DNA from: Flavobacterium sp.
GTDB lineage: Bacteria > Bacteroidota > Bacteroidia > Flavobacteriales > Flavobacteriaceae
Length of the DNA stretch: 23,126 nt
Direction: 5' to 3'
NCBI RefSeq assembly: GCF_021151785.1
Contig: NZ_JAGKWP010000037.1
Coordinates: forward strand, 1-23,126
A program made the translations under genes and the position numbers. Below, piece after piece: positions 7,408-16,407 of this stretch. Under the pieces are notes generated by a model that did no database searches, was not told the DNA's origin, and saw only the letters and a list, made by a program, of their open reading frames with translations. The first letter of the stretch is position 1. The number at the start of each line of letters is the position of its first letter.

Positions 7408-8550
7408 TCAAACGGGTTCATGCTTTACAGTACCGGGCCTGGACTTTTTTGCCAAAATTGATTTAGCGCCTTGGGCGTTTAGAATACGTTCAATTGCATG
7501 CAGGAAATTTTCCGGATCAAAGCGCTTCTGTGCAGCTTCTGCAGTGGCCTGCAGGCCTGATTGCAAGGTTAGCCGCTGTGCTATAATGCTCTCCAATGTA
7601 TAAGATAATGCTACTGAATTCTGAGCTTCTGCTTTAAAAAATGTTTCATAATTGCTTATATCCTTAATCCCGCCCTGGTGGGTAGAAATTACAATATTGC
7701 CGGTTACATACGCTTCTATAATACTTAAAGGCTGGCCTTCCATGATATACCAGGTTGGCAGAACAAAAATATCTGACCAGTACAGTAATTCCTTTTTCTT
7801 GTCAAAATCGGCCAAACCGAAGAAATGCACACGGCCCTCCAGAGCATCAATCTTTTGTTTTAATGTATCACCAATCCCTTTTTCAATATTACCTGCAAGG
7901 GCAACCTCAAATTCCAACTGTTTATCATTTTTCAGAATAAGCAGCGCATCTAAAAAATCCAGTACCCCCTTACCCAACATCAGATTGCTTAAAAACAACA
8001 AACGCGGTACTGCATGTGACTTACGTTCAATAGGATTCTGAATCAACATTGGGTCGTAAAAATTTTCGACTACATCAATGTGAGCATTCGGAAATGTTTT
8101 TCCCAAATCAGTGGCCAGACTCGTAGACAAGGCGATCACAGATCGACTTCCTTCCAGTAAACTCCGGAAAATTCTTTTTTTCGAAGCACTCATTAACGCA
8201 TATGCATTACACACATAACCGCCATGTATATGCAGGATATAGGGAATGCCCAATAGTTTACAGATCAGAATAAAAGGAGAATATTTAACAAGCCCCCAGA
8301 AAGTTTGTCCGATGGCCATATAAACGCTCGACTTGCCCGGCACTTTAAAAATATGGACATAAATGCTTAAAAAGGCCAGAATTTTGGAAATACTTAATTT
8401 ATCTCCCTGCTTAGACGCAATTAACCCTGTTTCAGTATTAATTTTTGACACATCTTGCCCTTTGGAAACCAACCACCTATACAAAAAATCATTACTAACT
8501 GTTACTCCGTTTACTACTGGCGGGAAAGGGCCAATCATTAATATTTTCAT
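7408..8550 (-). CDS. GT4 family glycosyltransferase
   Basis: The 380-residue product has the GT-B layout of retaining GT4 enzymes that transfer a sugar from a nucleotide donor to the growing lipid-linked unit. The N-terminal acceptor domain opens with MKILMIGPFPPVVNGVTVSN, the usual Gly-rich start. The C-terminal domain has FLSNLMLGKGVLDFLDALL (donor-binding Lys194) and EGQPLSIIEA, the EX7E motif with Glu271 and Glu279, then STHQGGIKDI. No membrane span is obvious apart from amphipathic helices that may touch the membrane. It is separated from the upstream acyltransferase gene by 441 bp, so it may have its own promoter. It converges on the exosortase-like gene. Donor and acceptor cannot be deduced. 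Confidence 0.92.
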   Translation of the reverse strand: MKILMIGPFPPVVNGVTVSNDFLYRWLVSKGQDVSKINTETGLIASKQGDKLSISKILAFLSIYVHIFKVPGKSSVYMAIGQTFWGLVKYSPFILICKLLGIPYILHIHGGYVCNAYALMSASKKRIFRSLLEGSRSVIALSTSLATDLGKTFPNAHIDVVENFYDPMLIQNPIERKSHAVPRLLFLSNLMLGKGVLDFLDALLILKNDKQLEFEVALAGNIEKGIGDTLKQKIDALEGRVHFFGLADFDKKKELLYWSDIFVLPTWYIMEGQPLSIIEAYVTGNIVISTHQGGIKDISNYETFFKAEAQNSVALSYTLESIIAQRLTLQSGLQATAEAAQKRFDPENFLHAIERILNAQGAKSILAKKSRPGTVKHEPV

Positions 8551-8716
8551 GTATGCGATTACGCTATTTGAAAAAGTAAGTTTTATTTAGGCAAGTAAGT
8601 TATTGATCTGATAAACAGATTTTCTTCCTTACAATGTTACAAAACTTCCCTTATTCAAGTTCTTAACAATTGTAAAGTTCGGACAAAAAAAATTCTTTTA
8701 TAGCATTTTCGGTGTA

Positions 8717-8742
8717 ATTAATTTGATGCAATGCAAATTAAT
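8717..8742. promoter_or_regulatory. Perfect 9-bp inverted repeat upstream of the GT4 gene
   Basis: ATTAATTTG (8717-8725) and CAAATTAAT (8734-8742) are exact reverse complements separated by 8 nt. It lies 167-192 bp upstream of the GT4 start codon on the minus strand. The arms and short spacer suit a dimeric regulator's operator. The arms are AT-rich, so chance formation is not negligible. Confidence 0.4.
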
Positions 8743-8920
8743 ACCCCACCCTGATCCAATGAATAAAAACAAATAAATGAATATTTACAGAATCACTGCC
8801 GGCATTATAGGAGCTTGTTGCCGGATTATGCTCTATCGTGTCTATATAAGACCAGCATAATAAGCACATTAAACAGTTTACTGGCACAAACTTAATACAG
8901 TCCATGCATAGCCATTACCT

Positions 8921-8937
8921 TGAAGGAATTTCCTTCA
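8921..8937. terminator. Short palindrome, possible weak terminator after the acyltransferase gene
   Basis: TGAAGGAA-T-TTCCTTCA is an 8-bp perfect palindrome around one base, 54-70 bp past the stop codon of the leftward acyltransferase gene. Its position suits a transcript end before the 441-bp gap, but on the minus strand it is followed by AGGTAATGGC and not by a T-run, so an intrinsic terminator is doubtful. Confidence 0.25.
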
Positions 8938-8991
8938 GGATGTCTGATTTATAAAATATTGCTATCCAGGATTCCTGCGACTGACATAAAA

Positions 8992-10053
8992 TCATATTCT
9001 TTTAAGATTTAACGATAAAGCGCGCTTTTCAATCAGGTTCCAGGATAGCCATGCGATTGGAATAACAAGTATCACAGAAATTATACTAATCAGATCTGGT
9101 GCTAAATGAATGCCTACACAGGCTATTACCGTTTGTTGTACAGGCATACCATAGATATAGATTCCATAACTATAATCTGTTTTTTGTCCCCATTTACGAA
9201 TAACATTTACCTTAGGTACAAATGCTAAATACATAGTAACATACGCAATTGTTATATACTTCATCACCCAGGCCACATTCGCATATATTGAAACTACATA
9301 CAATAGTAAAAGAACAATGGCTACAGAGTGCTTATATGTAATTCGATCCTTGTACAGATAAAGTAACATGCCAGCAATAAAAAACAATCCAAAATCTGAA
9401 AAGTGATCTAACTGTAAATGTGTATGTATGAGAAAATAAAATATTTTAGGAGGTACTTCTGCATAAAGTGTATAAAGCCTTATAGAGAAGAATAGAACAA
9501 ACAAGACAATCCCGAGCCATTTCCGTTTAAAAATGCCGACTGCACACAATGCCATTACCATGATATAATAGGAGAATTCATATGCGAGTGTCCATAAGGA
9601 TCCATCTATAATATGAGCGATATTGTTTTCAAATACGGTTGGAATAGTGCCTACAACTCTATACACGGTCATGTTCCATAAATATTCCCAGGTAGTACTA
9701 CGGGAAAAATAATCATGTAACGGCACGTTGGTAAAACATGCACCAAAAATAAAAATGATACTAAGCACACAAACAATCAAGCCTGGGAAAATCCGCAATA
9801 CACGTTTTACAAAGAATGTCATATAATCCTTGCTTCGCTCCATACTTTGCGTAATTAAAAAACCGGAAATTATAAAAAACATACGCAAGCCTGCAGTACT
9901 GATCATTATTTCACCATTGCTGATTTTATATAAAAAATCATGTTTAACGTCTAAACCAACCAGCACATAGGTATGAGTAATAATAACCATTATCGCAGCA
10001 ACAACACGAATGAAATTAAAGTTGTTTTCCTGATTTGCAATCCGATCAATCAT
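8992..10053 (-). CDS. Acyltransferase 3 family membrane protein
   Basis: The 353-residue integral membrane protein is predicted to O-acylate a sugar of the polysaccharide from the inner membrane. It opens with NNFNFIRVVAAIMVIITHTYV, giving the family's conserved Arg16 and His27, then FFIISGFLITQSM (about 59-71) and the basic loop FVKRVLRIFPGLIV (about 82-95). About ten hydrophobic helices follow, and the protein ends with NLIEKRALSLNLKRI, a common closing pattern in the family (IExP/IEKR). It follows the GT4 gene 10197-11279 after 143 bp and is followed by 441 bp of non-coding DNA, so it may end a transcription unit. It is only distantly similar by eye to the other two acyltransferases of the locus, which suggests a different target site. 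Confidence 0.92.
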   Translation of the reverse strand: MIDRIANQENNFNFIRVVAAIMVIITHTYVLVGLDVKHDFLYKISNGEIMISTAGLRMFFIISGFLITQSMERSKDYMTFFVKRVLRIFPGLIVCVLSIIFIFGACFTNVPLHDYFSRSTTWEYLWNMTVYRVVGTIPTVFENNIAHIIDGSLWTLAYEFSYYIMVMALCAVGIFKRKWLGIVLFVLFFSIRLYTLYAEVPPKIFYFLIHTHLQLDHFSDFGLFFIAGMLLYLYKDRITYKHSVAIVLLLLYVVSIYANVAWVMKYITIAYVTMYLAFVPKVNVIRKWGQKTDYSYGIYIYGMPVQQTVIACVGIHLAPDLISIISVILVIPIAWLSWNLIEKRALSLNLKRI

Positions 10054-10152
10054 ACATATTACGTTATGAGTACAAATACGTCTTTAAATTATTGTTTTGA
10101 CTTTTCACTTTCATACCCAAAAAATCACCTTGGTTAAACAAAAGAAAATCCC

Positions 10153-10166
10153 GCTTAAATATTTAA
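10153..10166. repeat. 14-bp AT-rich perfect palindrome
   Basis: CTTAAATATTTAAG is its own reverse complement and lies in the 143-bp gap between the GT4 gene stop codon and the acyltransferase ATG. Such AT-rich palindromes can arise by chance or serve as a regulator site or promoter upstream element. Nothing else supports a function. Confidence 0.3.
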
Positions 10167-10196
10167 GAATAAAACAGAATAACTATTGAAGCACTA

Positions 10197-11279
10197 TTAG
10201 GCTTTGCCTATCATAGCAACGATTTTTCCAGCCCAGGTTTGCGGAGTAAATGCTCTTATCGTATTGATCGAATACAAAGACATTTCTTTGCGCTGCACAA
10301 TATCTTTATCTGCGAACTGATCCAATGCAATGACCAACTCCAATTCACGATCCGACTTAAATGACCAGCCATTTTTATCTGTATGTAATAAATCCGGAAG
10401 ACAGCCGCATTCTTCTGAAAGTATAATCGGCAAACCCGCTGCCATTGCTTCGTTTACTACAAGTCCCCATGGCTCAAAGAGGCTTGGCAATACCAAACAA
10501 GCCGCAGTTTCATAGATGCCAGGCAATTCAGTATATGCAACCCATCCAGAAAGATTAATTTCACCCTCAAGCCCTAGTGATACAATGTGTTGCTGCAGCA
10601 TTTTTCTATCAGGTCCATCTCCTACCAGCAATAACTTATATCCTTTCCGGGCCTTTGATTTAGCAAAAGCATTTATAAGCTGAATAAGATTTTTCTCTTT
10701 ACTATATCGGGCTACACAGACTATATTTTTCCTTTCATCTGTGTAAGAAGAATTACCCTTTTCGAAATGACTATTATCAACCACACTATATCCTTGCGCA
10801 ACCTTAGTTGGGTGAATTTTATAACGTTCAGTTAAGTGTGTAAATGCTCTGTGACCGGACACAAAAAAATATTGCCCGATTGTTTTCAATAAAAGAGATT
10901 TGAGAAAATCTTTTATGCCACCTCTGCTATACCAGGATTCACAAAACACTATCGTTCGTACTCCCGATAGCCGGGCATAAAGTAAGAAAAGATGATATTC
11001 CATCCTTCCGTAAGGCATTGCAACAAATTTTATATTCTTTTCCTTCATTAGTTTTCTGAAGGCTTTAAATCGATTCAGAATATCTGATTCTTCAGCAGAC
11101 TTATCAGATAAAATAGTATGTTTCGATGAATCAATACTTTCCCATTTATACAAAGCATCTGTACCTGCCAAATCAGCTGTATAAACAGAAGCTTGTACTA
11201 CTTTTTCACACGCATGTACACGAGCAAGATGATAGTCTCCTATTCTATCCCAGATCAACAGTAAATTACCTTCTCTCAT
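10197..11279 (-). CDS. GT4 family glycosyltransferase
   Basis: This 360-residue GT-B enzyme should add one sugar to the repeat unit at the cytoplasmic face. The donor domain has VARYSKEKNLIQLINAF (Arg191 and Lys195 in the phosphate-binding RxxKxxN arrangement), LLVGDGPDRKML (about 217-228) and FEPWGLVVNEAMAAGLPII, with the EX7E pair Glu269 and Glu277. The N-terminal half is less typical: it starts MREGNLLLIWDRIGDYHLAR and carries RTIVFCESWYSRGGIKDFLK, which may shape acceptor recognition. Its start codon overlaps the stop of the preceding GT4 gene by 4 nt (ATGA), so the two are translationally coupled and probably act in sequence on the same acceptor. Confidence 0.93.
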   Translation of the reverse strand: MREGNLLLIWDRIGDYHLARVHACEKVVQASVYTADLAGTDALYKWESIDSSKHTILSDKSAEESDILNRFKAFRKLMKEKNIKFVAMPYGRMEYHLFLLYARLSGVRTIVFCESWYSRGGIKDFLKSLLLKTIGQYFFVSGHRAFTHLTERYKIHPTKVAQGYSVVDNSHFEKGNSSYTDERKNIVCVARYSKEKNLIQLINAFAKSKARKGYKLLLVGDGPDRKMLQQHIVSLGLEGEINLSGWVAYTELPGIYETAACLVLPSLFEPWGLVVNEAMAAGLPIILSEECGCLPDLLHTDKNGWSFKSDRELELVIALDQFADKDIVQRKEMSLYSINTIRAFTPQTWAGKIVAMIGKA

Positions 11280-12484
11280 AATATCAACGCAATATCTTCT
11301 GTGAATTTTTGCACACTGAATTTCTCTACGGTACTTAAAGAGTTTTCAGAACAGAATTTTATTGACTCAGGTTTTGCAATTAAATTCTTTAACAATGCGA
11401 CTAAGGCATCAGCATTGATATTATCCAATATCCAACCATCGTGTTCGTGTGTTACCACTTCCCCACACTGTCTGGTAGCTACAACGGGAAGCTGCCAGGA
11501 CATTGCTTCCAGCTGCGTAAGCCCGAATCCATCTGAAAATGTAGGAAATAAAAAAACATCTGATGCTTTATAAAATTGATTTGTTTCTTCTCTGGTAACA
11601 ATACCAACATAGCGCATATTCGGCAAATTAATTTCCTGCGTTTGAATTTCAGACCGTCCAACCAATACAAACTCTACAGGTAATTCCTGCATTTTTGCTG
11701 CTGCATCAATAACGATGTGAATACCTTTCCTTAATGCAAGTGTCCCTAAAAATAAACAACGCAGGGGTCGTTCTTTTGTGAACGCTGAAGAATAAGAACG
11801 TTTAAATTTTTTGTTCTGCTCTTCAATCTCATACGGAAGAGGAATCACCTGAATTTTTTCTGCAGGCACACCCTGTTTAATTAAACCGCTTTTACTCCAT
11901 TGCGAATTCACGATAATTACATCTGATAAGTTATGTTCCTCCTTACATTCTTCCCAATAATGCAATGGAGCTGGCTCCCAATCAGTCTTTAAAGAAGTTG
12001 AATTTATTAATCCTCTTACAATATTTTCTTCTTCTAATCCCGGATCAATTTGAAACAATATGGTTTTAAGCTTTTTTTGCCGTGCCACCCGAAAAGAATC
12101 TAATGCAGTATAGCTGATTGCAAAAACACTGGTCGCATCTTTGATGCGGAGTATTTTTTCAGCTGCTTCCTTTTTAAATTTTTTATCACGCAAAATATTT
12201 AATGACCAACTGTAGCCATATTTCAAACGCAAATAAAAATCATACAGTAAAAAAGAAATACCCAGGGAATATACACGGGAAGATGAAAGAGCTTCTGTAT
12301 AGCGGCCGGCAAGTGCACGCAAAGATCTTAAAGGAAAAATAGTCAATACCCTTCTCAAGAAGGCTGATCTGATCCATGTATCTGTAATCATCGAATGTAA
12401 AAGCCCTGAAGCCAATACAGCTTTCGGTATCAAATAATGTGCGCGAGCACCGATGTGTACACAAATCACCTTAGACCTTTTCAA
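11276..12484 (-). CDS. GT4 family glycosyltransferase with Asp in the EX7E motif
   Basis: The 402-residue product has a GT-B fold pattern: FLGTLALRKGIHIVIDAA (about 245-262, the Gly-Lys donor loop), FVLVGRSE, and FSDGFGLTQLEAMSWQLPVV near the C-terminus. In the EX7E motif the first acid is Asp318 in place of Glu, with Glu326 kept; this variation occurs in active GT4 enzymes. Translation is given from a TTG at 12484, which overlaps the Wzy stop codon by 14 nt; a GTG at 12469, just past that stop, is an equally possible start and would remove five residues. The 3' end overlaps the next GT4 gene by 4 nt. Donor and acceptor are unknown. Confidence 0.9.
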   Translation of the reverse strand: MKRSKVICVHIGARAHYLIPKAVLASGLLHSMITDTWIRSAFLRRVLTIFPLRSLRALAGRYTEALSSSRVYSLGISFLLYDFYLRLKYGYSWSLNILRDKKFKKEAAEKILRIKDATSVFAISYTALDSFRVARQKKLKTILFQIDPGLEEENIVRGLINSTSLKTDWEPAPLHYWEECKEEHNLSDVIIVNSQWSKSGLIKQGVPAEKIQVIPLPYEIEEQNKKFKRSYSSAFTKERPLRCLFLGTLALRKGIHIVIDAAAKMQELPVEFVLVGRSEIQTQEINLPNMRYVGIVTREETNQFYKASDVFLFPTFSDGFGLTQLEAMSWQLPVVATRQCGEVVTHEHDGWILDNINADALVALLKNLIAKPESIKFCSENSLSTVEKFSVQKFTEDIALIL

Positions 12485-13733
12485 GCAGCAATTGTTTTTT
12501 TACAAACTTTTTATATTCCCGAACGAAATAAATAACCGGCCAGTAGCTCATTAATACAATCGCTATATCTCCCGGCAAATCACCGCTTCGAAAAACAGGG
12601 ATCATGGCGGTTAATAAAACTCCCGTTAACAACCAGGACAGATCTGATCTGAATTGATTGATGTATCGGTACAACCATACAAGGAAAAATGCCCACAGCA
12701 CTGAAAAAATTATAATTCCTTCTGTCCCCATTTCGCCATAAAATACCCCATAGATCGTTGGTGAAAAACCGACCGTTGTTTTTTCAAGACCGTACTTTTT
12801 CTGATAATTCTGAAACCAGCCTGCCAATGGTTTATCCGGCCACAAGTTGCGGGGGATGGGTCTTAATAAAATATTCAAATGATCTAACCCATAATTGTAA
12901 TCCAAATATTTAGGATACACCTGATACATCATCATGAAGCCGTCAATAAAGTTCACATCATCAGACTCTTCCATACGTTCGACGCTTTCTTCATAAAGTT
13001 CATCCACAGACAACGCCTCTGAACTGGCATTTGCATAACGCAATACCCGCGCGGCAGAAAATATCACCAGGATTACGAATAAACCTGCAGCCATGAACCA
13101 GAGCTTCTTCACAGGTTTAATATTCCGTGTAATAAAATATCCGACAGGAATCATCCAGCCTAAAAACTGAAAACGCAATTCCGGACTATATGTAACAACT
13201 GCGATGAGCAAAAATACAGCAAAGTATACAACCTTCACCTGCAGATTGGAAACACGGGTAACAATAAACACCATAAAAAACAATAATATGAATGAGCTAT
13301 TGGCAAGTTTGGTTAAATAGCTATAACTGTTCGCAACATCATGTAAAACAATTTCAAAAAAAGTAAATATGCCCAACCCAATAAAAATAACTGTCTTCCG
13401 CTGCAATAAAAATTGCCTTAAATATTCATTAGAGTCTTTTATTTTTTTAACCGGCTCCTTAAAAAAATACATAAATCCATACATCATTACTGAACTGCCC
13501 AGTAAAATAAGTTCTGCTACTTTGTAAGCTATTTCAAAATTGAAAATAAAATCAATTTCATAATTAAAACTCACAAAATGACTGGTACCCATTTCAAGAG
13601 ATAGTATTCGATATTGTACCATCATATTAAAAAGTGCTATAAAAATGGGTACTTCAGAGCGTTTCTGTAAATAGAACACCACAGCAATAACCAGATTTAT
13701 AACCAATACAATGTATATTAAATCTTTATCCAT
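12471..13733 (-). CDS. wzy: Wzy-like polysaccharide polymerase (O-antigen polymerase type)
   Basis: This 420-residue inner-membrane protein has about ten to twelve hydrophobic helices and a long polar loop (about 236-320). The loop contains LRPIPRNLWPDKPLAGW, a motif (PxPRxxWPxKP) seen in one group of Wzy-type polymerases, followed by VGFSPTIYGVFYGEMGTEG leading into the next helix. It should join flipped repeat units at the periplasmic face, extending the chain from its reducing end. The gene sits between a GT-C-like membrane protein (83 bp upstream) and a GT4 gene that it overlaps by 14 nt. I recall related Wzy-like proteins being reported next to exosortases in Bacteroidota, which would fit the exosortase-like gene in this locus, but I cannot verify that here. 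Confidence 0.85.
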   Translation of the reverse strand: MDKDLIYIVLVINLVIAVVFYLQKRSEVPIFIALFNMMVQYRILSLEMGTSHFVSFNYEIDFIFNFEIAYKVAELILLGSSVMMYGFMYFFKEPVKKIKDSNEYLRQFLLQRKTVIFIGLGIFTFFEIVLHDVANSYSYLTKLANSSFILLFFMVFIVTRVSNLQVKVVYFAVFLLIAVVTYSPELRFQFLGWMIPVGYFITRNIKPVKKLWFMAAGLFVILVIFSAARVLRYANASSEALSVDELYEESVERMEESDDVNFIDGFMMMYQVYPKYLDYNYGLDHLNILLRPIPRNLWPDKPLAGWFQNYQKKYGLEKTTVGFSPTIYGVFYGEMGTEGIIIFSVLWAFFLVWLYRYINQFRSDLSWLLTGVLLTAMIPVFRSGDLPGDIAIVLMSYWPVIYFVREYKKFVKKQLLLEKV

Positions 13734-13816
13734 TCTTCTAAGCTACCCCAGGCAATATTGCTTCAATCTACTTAAAAAACAGTAAAATGAATACAATATC
13801 CATTGATAATGGTAAT

Positions 13817-15487
13817 CTATTCATCTATTTTATTTGCATTGACCGGCCTAAAGCCATTTTTCAATGTAGATTTAGTCCGTAATTCAATTGCAGGATTTTG
13901 CCATGACAAAATGCTTGGTAATGGCAAATCCCAAACAACTTCACTTTTGTAATATGAAACATGATTGATATTCTGTATCTGAATTTCTCCTTCAGGAAAA
14001 GCAGCCTGTTGAAACACTATATTTTTATAATTACCTGAAACATCTTTGCATGTACGTACGAGATTCATACTTGTCATGATAACAACAAAAAACAATATCA
14101 ACTGCTGAGTATACTTTCTCAAAACTACTATCTCCTGTAACAGAAAATATATTCCTATTCCTACATATACTAAAATATATCCCCACGCAAAACGGAAATC
14201 GGGATATTGAGTAATCCATATAACAATATTCAACAGAAGCATTCCCTGAATAGCTATAAACAAACGATCATTCAGCGTACGCAGGTGTTTTTTTAGCGTA
14301 ACAATATGATAGAGAGAAATCACTAGAGCTGTGATCAAAAATGCCTTTTGCTCAATCGGACTTTTTTTAAACCATTGCGGAAACCATTCTGAGAAAGACA
14401 TTTTAAGAACCTCTTCTATAGATAAGCTATCGAAAATCGGAAAACATTTAACAGCATTGCGTTCATAGATTACTGACTCCAAAGGTACTTTCCAATCAGG
14501 ATTAAAAATATCGATACCTGCGATTGGAAAAACCAGGTAACCGGTTGTTATGTAAAAACGCACACACCAGGGAATTATAAACATTGCTCCTATACATACA
14601 AGCCATACCATTCTATCAAATTGTTTATTCAATAAAACAATACTAATTGTTGGCAAATAAATAAGCAGCAAATAGATTGATGATGGCTTTATGGTAACCA
14701 GATAGAAGGAAATAAAAAACGAAACTATAAATGTATAATCGATTTCACCCAACGTTTTATTTTCGTACTTACCAACCATCCACAAAATTACCAGAGAGCC
14801 TAAATAAATATTGGGCAAATCAGCTGCTGAAGATGTTAAAAAATTCCTAAAAACAAATGAAGCGACAAACAAACCGCAGATATAACGTATAGGTGAGACT
14901 GTCTTTGAAACACCCAGTAAGTAATAGCCGAGTATAACTAAGGTAATAAAACCATTTAAATCATAGAACAATGTTCCTGACCATCGCAGACTAAGTAGAG
15001 CACTCAGAATATGCCAGGATGAATTAAAGCCAAACCGGCCTTGTAAATTAGCGAGCCCCGGAGTAATACCATATGTTTCAACCCATTTAATGAATGGAAG
15101 ATAATATCCTTTTTCGTCAAGTATTTCTGAAGGAGCTGCACTTTTACAAACAACAATAATCAGTATAGCGAAAAATACACCTCCGGTAACTGTAAACAAA
15201 CGAACCTGTTTAATTGCAGCAACTACAATTTCTCTTTCTTTAATTATCGCTCCCAGGGCAAGAGCATATAGAACAAGTAACAAATAAGGACTATTACCAA
15301 GCGAAAAAAACAACGAACACACATTCGCAATGAATCCAACGATCACTACTCCGATCAGGATAAAAACAAATAAACTTTCGGAACTCTCATGCTGGTTGAA
15401 ATACTTAACAACAGAACGATGCCCCAATACTCCCCAACCTAAAAATAAAGGCAATAACAAAAACCAATATGCGATTAATAAGATCAT
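13817..15487 (-). CDS. Large polytopic membrane protein, LIC_10190-like, possible GT-C glycosyltransferase
   Basis: The 556-residue protein has an N-terminal block of about four helices, a loop rich in conserved residues, and eight or more further helices, with a soluble-looking C-terminal tail (about 500-556). The loop contains ILDEKGYYLPFIKWVETYG (about 122-140) and ANLQGRFGFNSSWHILSAL (about 146-164). This pairing of Asp/Tyr-His-like and GRFGFNSSW motifs matches, from memory, the LIC_10190 family of membrane proteins found in polysaccharide loci. The acidic motif in the first large outward loop and the many helices recall GT-C enzymes, which use polyprenyl-phosphate sugars; that role is inferred. 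It is flanked by wzy (83 bp) and a DxD transferase (20 bp), so it probably modifies or branches the repeat unit on the periplasmic side. Confidence 0.7.
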   Translation of the reverse strand: MILLIAYWFLLLPLFLGWGVLGHRSVVKYFNQHESSESLFVFILIGVVIVGFIANVCSLFFSLGNSPYLLLVLYALALGAIIKEREIVVAAIKQVRLFTVTGGVFFAILIIVVCKSAAPSEILDEKGYYLPFIKWVETYGITPGLANLQGRFGFNSSWHILSALLSLRWSGTLFYDLNGFITLVILGYYLLGVSKTVSPIRYICGLFVASFVFRNFLTSSAADLPNIYLGSLVILWMVGKYENKTLGEIDYTFIVSFFISFYLVTIKPSSIYLLLIYLPTISIVLLNKQFDRMVWLVCIGAMFIIPWCVRFYITTGYLVFPIAGIDIFNPDWKVPLESVIYERNAVKCFPIFDSLSIEEVLKMSFSEWFPQWFKKSPIEQKAFLITALVISLYHIVTLKKHLRTLNDRLFIAIQGMLLLNIVIWITQYPDFRFAWGYILVYVGIGIYFLLQEIVVLRKYTQQLILFFVVIMTSMNLVRTCKDVSGNYKNIVFQQAAFPEGEIQIQNINHVSYYKSEVVWDLPLPSILSWQNPAIELRTKSTLKNGFRPVNANKIDE

Positions 15488-15507
15488 AACATGTCGTGAT
15501 TAAAATA

Positions 15508-16407
15508 CTATCCGATCGGTGTATGTTGTTTATTCATTAATTTCTTTTTCACTTTTTGAAAGAAATATATTCCCAAATATTTCATATACCCAACCCAAAA
15601 AGAGAATGATTTAAACGGCATATACTTCACCATAAACTTTTTTGCCTTTGCTCCCTGAAAATGCAGGGTATGAAACAATACAGCTTTTTGATTCAGCTTC
15701 AGTATTCCAAATGGCTTTCCCTTTTGAAAGAAAATTTTTTTTATTCCCTTATCCATTTCAAAATATTCCTTTCCTACTTCCAGAGAAGGATCAAATGAGG
15801 AAGCTCCGTTAAAGCAATATGTATTTTCTACTTTTTGTTTATTTTTTTCAGCGTAAGCTGTTAGTAAAGTCATATCCGACACTCCGCCTACACCATGAAT
15901 GGAAACAAAGTCTTTATAATATTTTTCTAATGCATTCAATGCATCCGCACCTGTATAAGAGTCAATAACAAATGTGCAAAAATCCATGAGTACATCTTTA
16001 TTAACAAAATTGGTATGCCCGGAGATGCCACATAAAGTCATACCTGCATGCTTATATGTATCCGATAAATGCTGAACATCGTCGTAAACCAACACATCAG
16101 AATCCAGATACAAACAACGTTCAATACCTTTCTGTATCATAAACGATTTAAGCACAAACCAGCGCTGAATACACATCAATTCAAATGCTTCCGAATTTGT
16201 ACTATAATGTTTATATAACTCTGCAAACTGGTTCGCTTCCTCTGATAATACATCAATTGAAATATGCTCAACAATAGGTTCATATACATGGCTTTCATCT
16301 GTACCAATAAAATAAACCGGTGCCTGCGGATTAGTTTGCTTAAGCTGATAAAGTGTATTGTATATATATGAGCTATTTCCTTTATGAATAAAAACAACAG
16401 GTATCAT
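15508..16407 (-). CDS. GT-A-type putative glycosyltransferase with DxD motif
   Basis: The 299-residue soluble protein starts MIPVVFIHKGNSSYIYNTLY, a pattern shared by a set of capsule-locus transferases, and has CLYLDSDVLVYDDVQHL with the metal-binding DSD at 102-104. The layout (a nucleotide-binding start, QRWFVLKSFM before the DxD, an HGVGGVSDMTLLT acceptor-side motif near 172-184, and VLFHTLHFQG near 245) resembles GT8-like or other GT-A enzymes. It should transfer a sugar from a nucleotide donor in the cytoplasm. Its ATG overlaps the preceding GT-B gene by 4 nt, so the two are coupled. A basic C-terminal tail (KKKLMNKQH) may associate with the membrane. Family number is uncertain. Confidence 0.78.
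   Translation of the reverse strand: MIPVVFIHKGNSSYIYNTLYQLKQTNPQAPVYFIGTDESHVYEPIVEHISIDVLSEEANQFAELYKHYSTNSEAFELMCIQRWFVLKSFMIQKGIERCLYLDSDVLVYDDVQHLSDTYKHAGMTLCGISGHTNFVNKDVLMDFCTFVIDSYTGADALNALEKYYKDFVSIHGVGGVSDMTLLTAYAEKNKQKVENTYCFNGASSFDPSLEVGKEYFEMDKGIKKIFFQKGKPFGILKLNQKAVLFHTLHFQGAKAKKFMVKYMPFKSFSFWVGYMKYLGIYFFQKVKKKLMNKQHTPIG

Larger units (their letters stand above)
8551..8991. other. 441-bp non-coding gap upstream of the GT4 gene
   Basis: This is the longest gene-free stretch in the window. It holds a 9-bp inverted repeat (8717-8742) and a near-perfect short palindrome (8921-8937), annotated separately. A 27-codon plus-strand frame at 8777-8860 (starting MNIYRITAGIIGACC) is open but has no recognisable homology or clear ribosome-binding site. 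The region must contain the promoter of the GT4 gene if that gene is transcribed separately. I could not place a confident TTTG / TAnnTTTG pair; TAACATTG-like and TACAATTG-like boxes on the minus strand each have a mismatch and poor spacing. Confidence 0.6.

Noticed and set aside
6516..8736. Shared octamer CAATGCAA in the inverted repeats at 6516 and 8729 as a common regulator site
   Set aside because: The same octamer also occurs inside genes at 10323, 16593 and 22323, so it is too frequent here to imply a regulon.
8777..8860. 27-codon small protein gene
   Set aside because: It has no clear ribosome-binding site or homology; a frame of this length is expected by chance in the gap.
13752..13761. 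GCAATATTGC palindrome before the membrane-protein/wzy junction
   Set aside because: It is a short self-complementary decamer in an AT-rich gap with no supporting signal.
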